Assembly: GCA_029265875.1 (NCBI GenBank)
Contig: JAJUGS010000003.1
Location: forward strand, 1 to 38,772
Direction of reading: 5' to 3'
DNA length: 38,772 nt
Source: Prolixibacteraceae bacterium
GTDB lineage: Bacteria; Bacteroidota; Bacteroidia; Bacteroidales; Prolixibacteraceae
A program made the position numbers and the translations under genes. Shown here piece by piece: positions 14,208 to 21,593 of the stretch. The number at the start of each line of letters is the position of its first letter. Position 1 is the first letter of the stretch. The notes beneath the pieces are model-generated. The model was not told the DNA's origin. It worked only from the letters and a program-made list of their open reading frames with translations, and ran no database searches.

Positions 14208-17200
14208 TTATAATTCAACAACTTTTATTGCATCGGCAAAAATCATCCTTAATTCCGATTTATTGGTTAATTCTATCAAAGCTGTTTCTGTGTCAAAATT
14301 ATAGGTTCCCAGGTGGTTCCAGCCCGGTTCAACGTTACTGTTGTCTATCACGATTTCCTGTTCTCCTTCATCGCTGTGGATAATAAAATGATATTCTCCT
14401 TTATTCCCGCGGTCATCACCTCCTCGGCCAAAATTCCGGGCTTTGTACATATAGGCAAAAACATCGTAGTAACCTGTTTTTTTCAGCGGAATTTTCCAGG
14501 TGGCTTTCAGGTCGCCTGCCCCGCCTTTAATGTAATAAGCCGAGCGGACATATTCACCATAAAAATCGGAGTTGGTGGTGGCTGTCCAATTGGTTGGCGG
14601 GCGCCAGAAATTGATGCCCGAATATTTGCTTTGATTGGGTTTTTCCTTGAGAATCCATTTTTCGAGGAGGCTGATTTTATCAGAGCGGGTTAAGCTGAAA
14701 TTGGAATCTTCGTTGTCAACAATCACTTCGTTAGGCAGTGACATTTGAACCGGTGTTTCGGCAATATCTTCGCCTTCATACGGAACCGCTTTCGGATCTT
14801 CTTCAATATCCCTGAAAAACGAAGCCATTGTTTGTGGTATGTTTTTGGACGTAAGGGTATTCAACATGATCATCCTTGGGTCGACATTCAACAGGTAACT
14901 GAGGTCTTTGCTCTGGTGCGCCTGCAGAAAAACGAGTTTATTGATCACATCGCTACCGCCCATTCCACCACCGCGGCGACCCATACCACCACCCGGCCCG
15001 CCTCCGAGCCTGAAAGTAATTTTCAGCAATCCATCGGTATCGGTAAAATTGGTTACTTTGAACTTTACCATGGTTTGCATTTTGTCTTCCGATTTTACTT
15101 TTACTGCTTTAATTGGCGAGAAAATGTAGCCGGGCAAAGTTTTGGCATCGAACCACGAATTCATCATCGGGTTAATATCAATTCCAAACCGTTGCTGGAT
15201 TAACCCAGAGAATTCGGTAAACGATATATTTTTATAAATGTTATCCGAGAGCATTTTGCGCAGGAAATTCTGGAATTCTTCCTGGCCGGCCTTCAGTTCA
15301 ATGGTCGAAAACAAAACATCACCTTTGAGTTTTATCACGCTTTCGATGATTGCTTTTTGTTTCGGGTCTGATAATATTTCCCTGAAAGTGCTGTCTTGCA
15401 GCGTGATATTGGCTTTTTCGTCGGTGGTTTGTCCCTGGTTCATAAAAACCGAGCGCATATCAGTAACCTGGCTTTTCAGGTAAGCTTCGAAAATACGGTT
15501 AATTATGGGCCATTCGTCAGAATGGATAATGTTCTGGAAATTATACAAAACCGGGAATATAAAATGCGGATTCAGTTTTGTTTGCTGGTTTGATCCGGGA
15601 GGTCCCCAAATGCGTTCCTGTTCCAGGGTAAACGTACCGAGAAACTCGTCAAATACGCGGAGTTCCAGATCAAGGGGCGTCATGTTGTTATCGCCCCGGC
15701 CAGCCCAGCGCTGCATGTTTTTCTTCTGGTTCTCAAAATCGAAAGCCCTGATCATAAAGCCTTTTTCCGGAATCAGTACTTGTTCGGGCTGAACATATTC
15801 CTGCATCGAGGCAAACCCGCGCTGGTAGGTTTTAAATTGCGCAGGCACCTCAACCAGCGAAAGACTGCTGCTTGAATAATTCAGTTTGTAGGTACGCTTG
15901 AAATCTTCAAAACGGTCGGTCAGCACTTTGGGCAAGGTGTCGTTACTTTCCTTGAAAGCTGTCTTAAAATAATCATGACCATCAAGGTACCAGATGCCAA
16001 ATTCGGTGTCTTTCCCTTTGATTGATTTATGTTGGTAATTACCAATGGCAAGCGATAGTTGTGGGAGTGCATGGCTGTTTTCGAAACTGAAACGTCCTTC
16101 AGAAATCTCTTTAATCGTACCTTGTGAAATTGCTTTTAATCCGGGTGCAGTTTTTACTTCGAGATTGAAGCTCACAAACTGTGGCTGGTACCATTTTACA
16201 TCTTTTGTGCTGTAAGTTACACCGGTTCGCGGGTACCAGTTGGCTTCAGGCGTCAGCAACACATAACCGGGTGTAACAAATGCGTATCTTTTGTCAACGT
16301 TAATCACAAACCTGCCATATTTTTCCTGGATAACTTCTTCTTCAATATCCAGGTAACAAAGCGATTCATCGATGGTCCCGTCGTAAGTGAATTCAACTTT
16401 TACTTCTTCTTCGGGGGCGAGGTTGATTTTGTCGGAAACTAAAACCAGGTGTTTTTCGCGAAGAAAGGGGGTTTCTGAGCCGTTAATTTTCAGGCTGCTT
16501 ATTTTCAGCCCGTTGTTCAGGTTGAATACCAGTTGTGTGAGATTTTCCGGCGTATTGTTTTTCAGGGTTAACTCCGATTTTACGGCTATTTTATCTGATA
16601 AGTGTTCAAGAACAATTGATTGGGTAAGTACCGTTGGCAATTTGGCATCAACATATTTGTTGTTCAGCTCAATTACTTCTGCCCTCAGTTTTGCTTTTTG
16701 CCTGAAATTATCGATATGCCTGAAAGCCAGATAACCACCTCCTGCAATACAAATAATTGCAAAAACCAAAGAAAAATAGGTAGTTGCCTCTGATTGTGGC
16801 AGCCTTTTCAGCATAAAAATGGTGGCGAAAATAAAGCCAGTTCCCAATAAAAAGTAAATACCACGGTGGACGATAATGGCTTCAAGGTTGCCGAACCCAA
16901 CAATGTCGGAGTTCAGCATCGGGATGTTAAAAGCCATGTAATCAAAAATATAGTAGAACTTGGCCTGAAGCAGGAACAACGTAATTCCGATATAACCGAG
17001 AATCAATACAAAAGTAATGGCCTGGTTACGGATAACACTCATCAGCAAAAACGAAAGCCCCATAATAAAAACCAGGGTTGGCACACTGATGGCAACCAGG
17101 TAAATGGCGTACGATTCCCAACTGATGGTTGTGTTTTTTACAATCAGGTTGAAAATAAGCGCCATTGCCACAACTGCCAGGTTCAGCACCAGAAAAACCT

Positions 17201-17549
17201 GCAGGTTTCCCCAGGTTTTTCCGATTACATATTCACCGTTGGTCATCGAGCGCATATAAATTACCTCGGTTGTATCGAGTTTTTTATCGCGCTTCAGGAA
17301 ATCAGAAGCCAGAAAAACGGCAATAATAGCCTGAGCCACATTCAGGATTAACAAATTAAAATAGGGAATTGCACTCGGTATTGCCCTGATAGCCCAGCCT
17401 TCGCCACCGCCACCTTCAACAAGCATCCCAAAGTTCATCCCGAAAAGCACCAGCAGGGAAAGGATACTGAAAATCCTGAAAAACCAGCTTCTCAGCAATG
17501 TTTTTCGCTCGTACTTTGCAATCGATAGTATGTTGTGTAATGAAATCAT
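14208..17549 (-). CDS. ABC-2 permease fused to an M1-peptidase-like ectodomain and a golvesin-like C-terminal domain
   Basis: A 1113-residue protein. Residues 1-275 hold about seven hydrophobic helices of an ABC-2 permease (near 22-42, 62-82, 115-137, 147-172, 177-197, 228-247, 258-276). Residues 300-800 resemble the N-terminal beta-sheet and helical parts of M1 aminopeptidases (compare IVLEHLSDKIAVKSELTLKN and TPEANWYPRTG), but no HExxH zinc motif is present anywhere, so it is probably not catalytic. Residues 800-870 end in a Gly-rich run (GGGPGGGMGRRGGGMGGS). Residues about 1000-1113 (GYYDVFAYMY..., GWNHLGTYNFD, MIFADAIKVVEL) look like a golvesin C-terminal/carbohydrate-binding-like beta-sandwich, expected in the periplasm. 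ABC-2/M1 fusions are known in Bacteroidota; the added C-terminal domain is the unusual part. The ATPase partner is the gene just upstream (11-nt gap). Confidence 0.85.
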   Translation of the reverse strand: MISLHNILSIAKYERKTLLRSWFFRIFSILSLLVLFGMNFGMLVEGGGGEGWAIRAIPSAIPYFNLLILNVAQAIIAVFLASDFLKRDKKLDTTEVIYMRSMTNGEYVIGKTWGNLQVFLVLNLAVVAMALIFNLIVKNTTISWESYAIYLVAISVPTLVFIMGLSFLLMSVIRNQAITFVLILGYIGITLFLLQAKFYYIFDYMAFNIPMLNSDIVGFGNLEAIIVHRGIYFLLGTGFIFATIFMLKRLPQSEATTYFSLVFAIICIAGGGYLAFRHIDNFRQKAKLRAEVIELNNKYVDAKLPTVLTQSIVLEHLSDKIAVKSELTLKNNTPENLTQLVFNLNNGLKISSLKINGSETPFLREKHLVLVSDKINLAPEEEVKVEFTYDGTIDESLCYLDIEEEVIQEKYGRFVINVDKRYAFVTPGYVLLTPEANWYPRTGVTYSTKDVKWYQPQFVSFNLEVKTAPGLKAISQGTIKEISEGRFSFENSHALPQLSLAIGNYQHKSIKGKDTEFGIWYLDGHDYFKTAFKESNDTLPKVLTDRFEDFKRTYKLNYSSSSLSLVEVPAQFKTYQRGFASMQEYVQPEQVLIPEKGFMIRAFDFENQKKNMQRWAGRGDNNMTPLDLELRVFDEFLGTFTLEQERIWGPPGSNQQTKLNPHFIFPVLYNFQNIIHSDEWPIINRIFEAYLKSQVTDMRSVFMNQGQTTDEKANITLQDSTFREILSDPKQKAIIESVIKLKGDVLFSTIELKAGQEEFQNFLRKMLSDNIYKNISFTEFSGLIQQRFGIDINPMMNSWFDAKTLPGYIFSPIKAVKVKSEDKMQTMVKFKVTNFTDTDGLLKITFRLGGGPGGGMGRRGGGMGGSDVINKLVFLQAHQSKDLSYLLNVDPRMIMLNTLTSKNIPQTMASFFRDIEEDPKAVPYEGEDIAETPVQMSLPNEVIVDNEDSNFSLTRSDKISLLEKWILKEKPNQSKYSGINFWRPPTNWTATTNSDFYGEYVRSAYYIKGGAGDLKATWKIPLKKTGYYDVFAYMYKARNFGRGGDDRGNKGEYHFIIHSDEGEQEIVIDNSNVEPGWNHLGTYNFDTETALIELTNKSELRMIFADAIKVVEL

Positions 17550-17560
17550 AGTAATCTGTT

Positions 17561-18457
17561 TTATGCGTTGGTCCAGCTTTGCAACTTGTTTTCCATAAAA
17601 TGCACATAGGCATGTTCAAGGTTCGGATGAATTGGCTCGCCATAATATCCGTTAATATTTTCGGCCACCACCTGAACTTCCCATCCTCCGTCAATCGGAA
17701 TGGTGGAAATTACCGGGTATTTTTCGTTGATTTCCATGTATTCCTTTTCGGTGGCCTTAATCAGCCAGACATAACCTTCTGCTTCTTTTATCAGTTGTTC
17801 AGGCGAACCGGCAAAAGCAAGTTTTCCTTTGTTGAGCAAGGCCATGTTATCGCAGGTACTCGAAATATCGCCTACAATATGAGTCGATAGGATGATAATT
17901 ACATCGCGGGTACTGATGGTTGACAGCAGGTTCCGGAAACGGATTCGTTCTTCGGGGTCGAGACCGGTGGTGGGCTCGTCAACGATGATAATTTTCGGGT
18001 CGTTAATTAAAGCCTGGGCGATCCCCAGCCTTCTTTTCATCCCCCCCGAAAGTTTGTTGGCATGACGGTCGCGTGCTTCAAAAAGCCCTACTTCTTCCAA
18101 CATCTGTTCCACCGCAGTGCGGCGTGCTGCACCGTTTTTCATGCCGGCAAGGCGGGCTGTGTAATCAAGAAACTCGTAAGTTTTCAGTTTCGAGAAAAAA
18201 CTGAAATCCTGCGGAAGATATCCCAACATCGCCCTGATTTCGCGCCGGTTTTTTGCAAGGTCAAGTGTACCGTTAATGGTTACTTTTCCACTGCTGGGTT
18301 TCATCAGTGTAACCAGAATTCGCATCAGTGTTGATTTTCCTGCTCCGTTGGGCCCCAAAAGCCCAAACATCCCGTTTGGAATTTCAAGGTTCAGGTTTTT
18401 GATGGCATAGCTGCCACCTTTGTACACTTTATTCAGGTTTTCAATTTTTATATGCAC
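17561..18457 (-). CDS. ABC transporter ATP-binding protein
   Basis: A 298-residue ATPase with Walker A GPNGAGKST (35-43), Q-loop Gln83 (LPQ), signature LSGGM (136-140), Walker B IIIVDE (156-161) and switch His193. The C-terminal 90 residues form an extra domain, as in ABC-2-type exporters. It starts at GTG (18457); there is no ATG nearby and the N-terminal strand HIKIENLNKVY fits this start. It shares long stretches with the NBD of the RND-ABC fusion (MFGLLGPNGAGKST, RIRFRNLL, GLDPxERIRF), which suggests the two NBDs are paralogues. It is the first gene of the seven-gene leftward operon; its partner is probably the ABC-2/M1-like fusion that follows. Confidence 0.93.
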   Translation of the reverse strand: MHIKIENLNKVYKGGSYAIKNLNLEIPNGMFGLLGPNGAGKSTLMRILVTLMKPSSGKVTINGTLDLAKNRREIRAMLGYLPQDFSFFSKLKTYEFLDYTARLAGMKNGAARRTAVEQMLEEVGLFEARDRHANKLSGGMKRRLGIAQALINDPKIIIVDEPTTGLDPEERIRFRNLLSTISTRDVIIILSTHIVGDISSTCDNMALLNKGKLAFAGSPEQLIKEAEGYVWLIKATEKEYMEINEKYPVISTIPIDGGWEVQVVAENINGYYGEPIHPNLEHAYVHFMENKLQSWTNA

Positions 18458-18603
18458 GTTTAAGTTAAATTGAAATTATTAAACAGTGGTTTTGACTTAT
18501 CATGTAGTAAATAGTTTAAAGCACTTTCAATTTGTAAAAAACTATTTTTATCAAAATGATGGGTAAAGATTCCTGACTGAAAATTACAGTCAAATATGAA
18601 TCG

Positions 18604-18627
18604 CAAAAAAATGCCTTTGGAAGGTAT
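18604..18627 (-). terminator. Intrinsic terminator after nadD
   Basis: Read leftward, ATACCTT and AAGGCAT (18627-18611) pair around a 3-nt loop with one mismatch, followed by seven T residues. The stem begins within the nadD stop codon. It separates the housekeeping block from the export operon, which must then be started within 18458-18603. That gap is AT-rich, and I see no TAnnTTTG element in it on the leftward strand. Confidence 0.6.
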
Positions 18628-19250
18628 TATTTTCTGTAGAAATTCATCTCATCGAGATATTCCCAAACTTTTTGCGGCATAAAATGTCTGACATCTTTGC
18701 CTTTTTTTACCGATTCGCGGATAAATGATGACGATATTTCCATCAGCGGAGCGCCTTCGGCAACCGTAACATTTGGGTGCATGATCATTTTATGGTGGTC
18801 GAAACCCGGGCGGGGATACACAATGATTCCATAATTTTCAAGAATCATTTCATAATTTTTCCATTTGTGAAAATTATCGAGATTATCGGAGCCCATGATA
18901 ATTACAAAATTGTGGTGTGGAAATTTCTCCTGAATGTGGGTTAATGTATGAATGGTATAGCTTGGTTTTGGTAAATTGAATTCGATGTTTGAAACCCTGA
19001 AACGGTTGTCGTCGCCAATGGCGCGGGTTACAAGTTCAAGCCGGTGATAATCTTCCAGCAGGTTATCTTTTTCCTTGTGGGGATTTTGTGGAGAAACCAC
19101 AAACCAGAGCTGGTCAATTCCGGTGAATTCAATAATATAATTGGCAATGGCCATGTGACCGATGTGAATGGGATTGTACGAGCCAAAATACAAACCGATT
19201 TTCAGTTTCAGGGGTTTTGGTGACAGAATATCTGAAATCAGGTTTGACAT
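18627..19250 (-). CDS. nadD: Nicotinate-nucleotide adenylyltransferase
   Basis: A 207-residue enzyme of the nucleotidyltransferase superfamily that joins nicotinate mononucleotide and ATP to make deamido-NAD in NAD biosynthesis. The motif GSYNPIHIGH (residues 23-32) is the T/HxGH-type adenylate-binding site, and ISSSFIRES near the C-terminus is the matching SxxxR motif. The conserved VVSPQNPHKE and GSDNLDNFHKW are also present. I use the ATG at 19250; a TTG at 19265 would add five residues. The tail KLKIGLYFG matches the usual NadD start with a short N-terminal extension. Third gene of the yicC-gmk-nadD block, 60 nt after gmk. Confidence 0.93.
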   Translation of the reverse strand: MSNLISDILSPKPLKLKIGLYFGSYNPIHIGHMAIANYIIEFTGIDQLWFVVSPQNPHKEKDNLLEDYHRLELVTRAIGDDNRFRVSNIEFNLPKPSYTIHTLTHIQEKFPHHNFVIIMGSDNLDNFHKWKNYEMILENYGIIVYPRPGFDHHKMIMHPNVTVAEGAPLMEISSSFIRESVKKGKDVRHFMPQKVWEYLDEMNFYRK

Positions 19251-19255
19251 GCCAT

Positions 19256-19304
19256 TTAAAATCAAAATGAAAAATTAAAAATAAAAAATTAAAAACCGGA
19301 AAGC
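19256..19304. repeat. AT-rich AAATTAAAAA low-complexity spacer
   Basis: The gmk-nadD gap contains repeated AAAATTAAAAA units ending in AACCGG. Runs like this are common spacers in Bacteroidota. No other signal is visible. Confidence 0.4.
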
Positions 19305-19310
19305 AGTCAA

Positions 19311-19880
19311 TCAGGCGGTGGCAATAAAATCGCGAACCAGTTTTTCTGCTTCGTTTACGGCAGTTTCAAGATTTTGATTTACAACAATCACGTCAAACTG
19401 CGGGGCAAAAGTCATTTCGTATTCGGCTTTGGCTACGCGCATGGCAATTTTCTCTGCTGTTTCGGTTTGCCTGTTTTGCAGCCTGATACGCAATTCTTCA
19501 ACGGAGGGTGGTTGCACAAAAATTGCCAGGGCCCTGTCGCCGAAATGCTTTTTTATGTTGAGTCCGCCAACCACATCCACATCAAAAATCACATTCTTTC
19601 CCTGGCTGCAAATCCGGTCAACCTCGCTTTTCAGGGTGCCATAGCAAATGCCGCTGTAAACTTCTTCCCACTCCAGAAATTCGCCTGCCGAAACCCGCGT
19701 TTTAAATTCATTTTCGCTGATAAAATAATAGTCCCTGCCATGCACTTCGTTGGGGCGCGGTGTGCGGCTTGTGGCCGATATCGAGAATTCGAGGTTCAAT
19801 CCGCGTTCGAGCAATTGTTTTACAATGGTGGTTTTACCGGCGCCCGACGGGGCTGAGAATATGATGAGTTTTCCGTTCAT
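19311..19880 (-). CDS. gmk: Guanylate kinase
   Basis: A 189-residue kinase that converts GMP and ATP to GDP and ADP. The P-loop APSGAGKTT lies at residues 10-18. The GMP-binding segment reads SATSRTPRPNEVHGRDYYF, and the later EWEEVYSGICYGT and DVDVVGGLNIKK match the family. The frame extends upstream to 19952, but the family start is MNGKLIIFSAPSG, so I take the ATG at 19880. This leaves 13 nt after the PIN toxin stop. Normally gmk follows yicC directly; here a toxin-antitoxin pair lies between them. Confidence 0.94.
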   Translation of the reverse strand: MNGKLIIFSAPSGAGKTTIVKQLLERGLNLEFSISATSRTPRPNEVHGRDYYFISENEFKTRVSAGEFLEWEEVYSGICYGTLKSEVDRICSQGKNVIFDVDVVGGLNIKKHFGDRALAIFVQPPSVEELRIRLQNRQTETAEKIAMRVAKAEYEMTFAPQFDVIVVNQNLETAVNEAEKLVRDFIATA

Positions 19881-19893
19881 TCGAGATTTATAA

Positions 19894-20358
19894 TCAGGTT
19901 TTTTTGTGGCTTTTGTATCCTTTTTCCAGGAATTCAGGGTATAATTCCTCAATTGTGATAACTTTTTTATAATGTAATTGCTTTAACCCATTTATCAGTT
20001 TTTTATCACCTGACCAAAGCAAAGAATTTAATTCGATGTTTAGTGCCACAAATGGCCAATCATCCATATCAATGTTCTTTACAAGCTGAAAAGCTTTATC
20101 AACAGACTCCTCTTTTATGATAACATCATCGAGAAAAATTATGTGGCTGATGATAGAATGGGAAGCACAGTCAAACTGATTTTCATTGTATCCGGTAATT
20201 TTAAGAATTTTCTCCTTATGATGTAAGATTTCTTCTTTTAGCAATGCAACAGAATAGAATTCGAAGTATTTAGATCCGGTGATTAATAATTGTCCAATCC
20301 TGCTTTGAGTATTTAAAATGGCACTGAAAACAATATTAGAGTCAACAACAATTTTCAT
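19894..20358 (-). CDS. PIN-domain protein, probable toxin (ribonuclease) of a type II TA pair
   Basis: A 154-residue protein with the PIN layout of acidic residues: Asp6 in MKIVVDSNIVFSAIL, Glu42/Glu43, the cluster NIDMDDWPFVAL (Asp97, Asp99, Asp100) and Asp118 in LWSGDKKLI. PIN toxins cleave RNA using these acidic residues to bind a divalent metal. It overlaps the upstream small gene by 4 nt (ATGA), the usual TA coupling. It is inserted between yicC and gmk. It could act as a genuine toxin or be a domesticated remnant; all four acidic positions are retained, which favours an active enzyme. Confidence 0.8.
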   Translation of the reverse strand: MKIVVDSNIVFSAILNTQSRIGQLLITGSKYFEFYSVALLKEEILHHKEKILKITGYNENQFDCASHSIISHIIFLDDVIIKEESVDKAFQLVKNIDMDDWPFVALNIELNSLLWSGDKKLINGLKQLHYKKVITIEELYPEFLEKGYKSHKKT

Positions 20359-20561
20359 TTTAAACCCCGCCGCTTTTTGAATTTTTCAAGAATGGCTTTG
20401 TTTGCCGATACTGCCAGATTATCTGCATCGGTTTGTAGTGCCCTGGTTTGCGATGTGGCATCTTTGTACTTAAAATAATCGAGCATTTCCTGCAATTCTT
20501 TTAAATCAACAGTCAAAGGTAAACGCACCACGATTTCCGATTGTGTTCTCTCTAAAATCAT
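20355..20561 (-). CDS. Probable antitoxin partner of the PIN protein
   Basis: A 68-residue protein, MILERTQSEIVVRLPLTVDL, with an N-terminal stretch that could form a beta-strand or ribbon-helix-helix-like DNA-binding part. The C-terminal half (ADNLAVSANKAILEKFKKRRGLK) is basic and helical and could wrap around the toxin. Its stop overlaps the PIN start by 4 nt. No specific antitoxin family is recognised; the call rests on size, order and overlap. Confidence 0.65.
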   Translation of the reverse strand: MILERTQSEIVVRLPLTVDLKELQEMLDYFKYKDATSQTRALQTDADNLAVSANKAILEKFKKRRGLK

Positions 20562-20575
20562 TTCTAATCTTTTCT

Positions 20576-20583
20576 CAAAATTA
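20576..20583 (-). promoter_or_regulatory. Candidate -7 element for the TA pair
   Basis: Read leftward, TAATTTTG matches TAnnTTTG and would start transcription about 8 nt before the antitoxin ATG. No good -33 box is seen, so this is weak. Confidence 0.25.
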
Positions 20584-20618
20584 CATTTTTTGCCGAATTT
20601 TCTGCCGATAAAAATTGT

Positions 20619-21494
20619 TTACAACACGTTCAGCAATTGTTCTTTAATTCGTTCGAGATAATCTTTCATTTGCACCACCAATTTCTGGATTTCAGAATGG
20701 TTGGCTTTCGACCCGATTGTGTTGATTTCGCGCCCCAGTTCCTGTGCAATAAAACCCAGCTTTTTCCCGGTCGGAACCTTTTCCTCAATCGTTTCCAGAA
20801 AATATTTCAGATGATTGTTCAGTCGTACTTTTTCTTCGTTGATGTCGAGTTTTTCAAGATAAAATATCAATTCCTGTTCAAAACGGTTTTTATCAATTCC
20901 CCCGTTCAACTTCAGGCTTTCGAGATTTTCAGAAAGACGGACTTTCAGGGAATCTAACCGGTGACTTTCAAATGGCTCAATCTGGCTGAGCAGGTTTTTG
21001 ATGATTTCGAGGTTGCCGGTAATATCTTTTTTCAACGCATTTCCTTCCTGGGTCCTGAAACGGTCGATTTCAGCAATTGCTTTTCTGATATTTTGCAACA
21101 CCACCTGCCATTCTTCTTCATCCAGCGACAAATACTCAGGTTTCACCACATCCGGCAGGCGCAAAACTGCCTGCAAAGTCGTGTGGTCAACCGGCAGGTT
21201 TAATTCTTTGCTGATTTTTTCAAGATGGCTGAAATAACTTTTCAGGATAGGTTCGTTTATTTTAGAGGAAGAATCTTCGCCCAGATTTTCGACATACAGC
21301 GTAAAATCAATTTTACCACGCTCCAGTTTGTCCGAAAGTTCACGCCTTATTTCAATGTCTTTTTCGCGATATAGTGCCGGCGTGCGCGTGTTGATGTCGG
21401 CCTGTTTGCTGTTCAGCGATTTTATCTCGATCGTGAATTTTTTGTTGTTTACTTCGAACTCGGCTTTTCCAAAGCCAGTCATTGATTTAATCAT
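20619..21494 (-). CDS. yicC: YicC family endoribonuclease
   Basis: A 291-residue protein starting MIKSMTGFGKAEFEVNNKKF, the invariant YicC N-terminus. The frame continues upstream to 21569, but the added residues come from a low-complexity repeat, so I use the ATG at 21494. The C-terminal DUF1732 region is present (DINEEKVRLNNHLKYFLETI, PTGKKLGFIAQELGREINTIGSKAN). E. coli YicC is an endoribonuclease linked to RyhB turnover. It is usually in an operon with gmk. Confidence 0.9.
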   Translation of the reverse strand: MIKSMTGFGKAEFEVNNKKFTIEIKSLNSKQADINTRTPALYREKDIEIRRELSDKLERGKIDFTLYVENLGEDSSSKINEPILKSYFSHLEKISKELNLPVDHTTLQAVLRLPDVVKPEYLSLDEEEWQVVLQNIRKAIAEIDRFRTQEGNALKKDITGNLEIIKNLLSQIEPFESHRLDSLKVRLSENLESLKLNGGIDKNRFEQELIFYLEKLDINEEKVRLNNHLKYFLETIEEKVPTGKKLGFIAQELGREINTIGSKANHSEIQKLVVQMKDYLERIKEQLLNVL

Positions 21495-21523
21495 GTTTTT
21501 TACGTTTTTATGCGAAGGTAAAA

Positions 21524-21555
21524 GAAAGTCCGGAGCCGGAAGTAGGAAGTCAGAA
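21524..21555. repeat. Low-complexity GAAAGTCCGGAGCCGGAAG repeat
   Basis: A degenerate run of AGTCCGGA/AGTAGGAAGTC units resembling 2206-2240. It fills much of the 99-bp gap between mnmA and yicC. Confidence 0.5.
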
Positions 21556-21593
21556 AAAAATGCAGACAAACAGTCGTCGGACTACTGGTTTTC

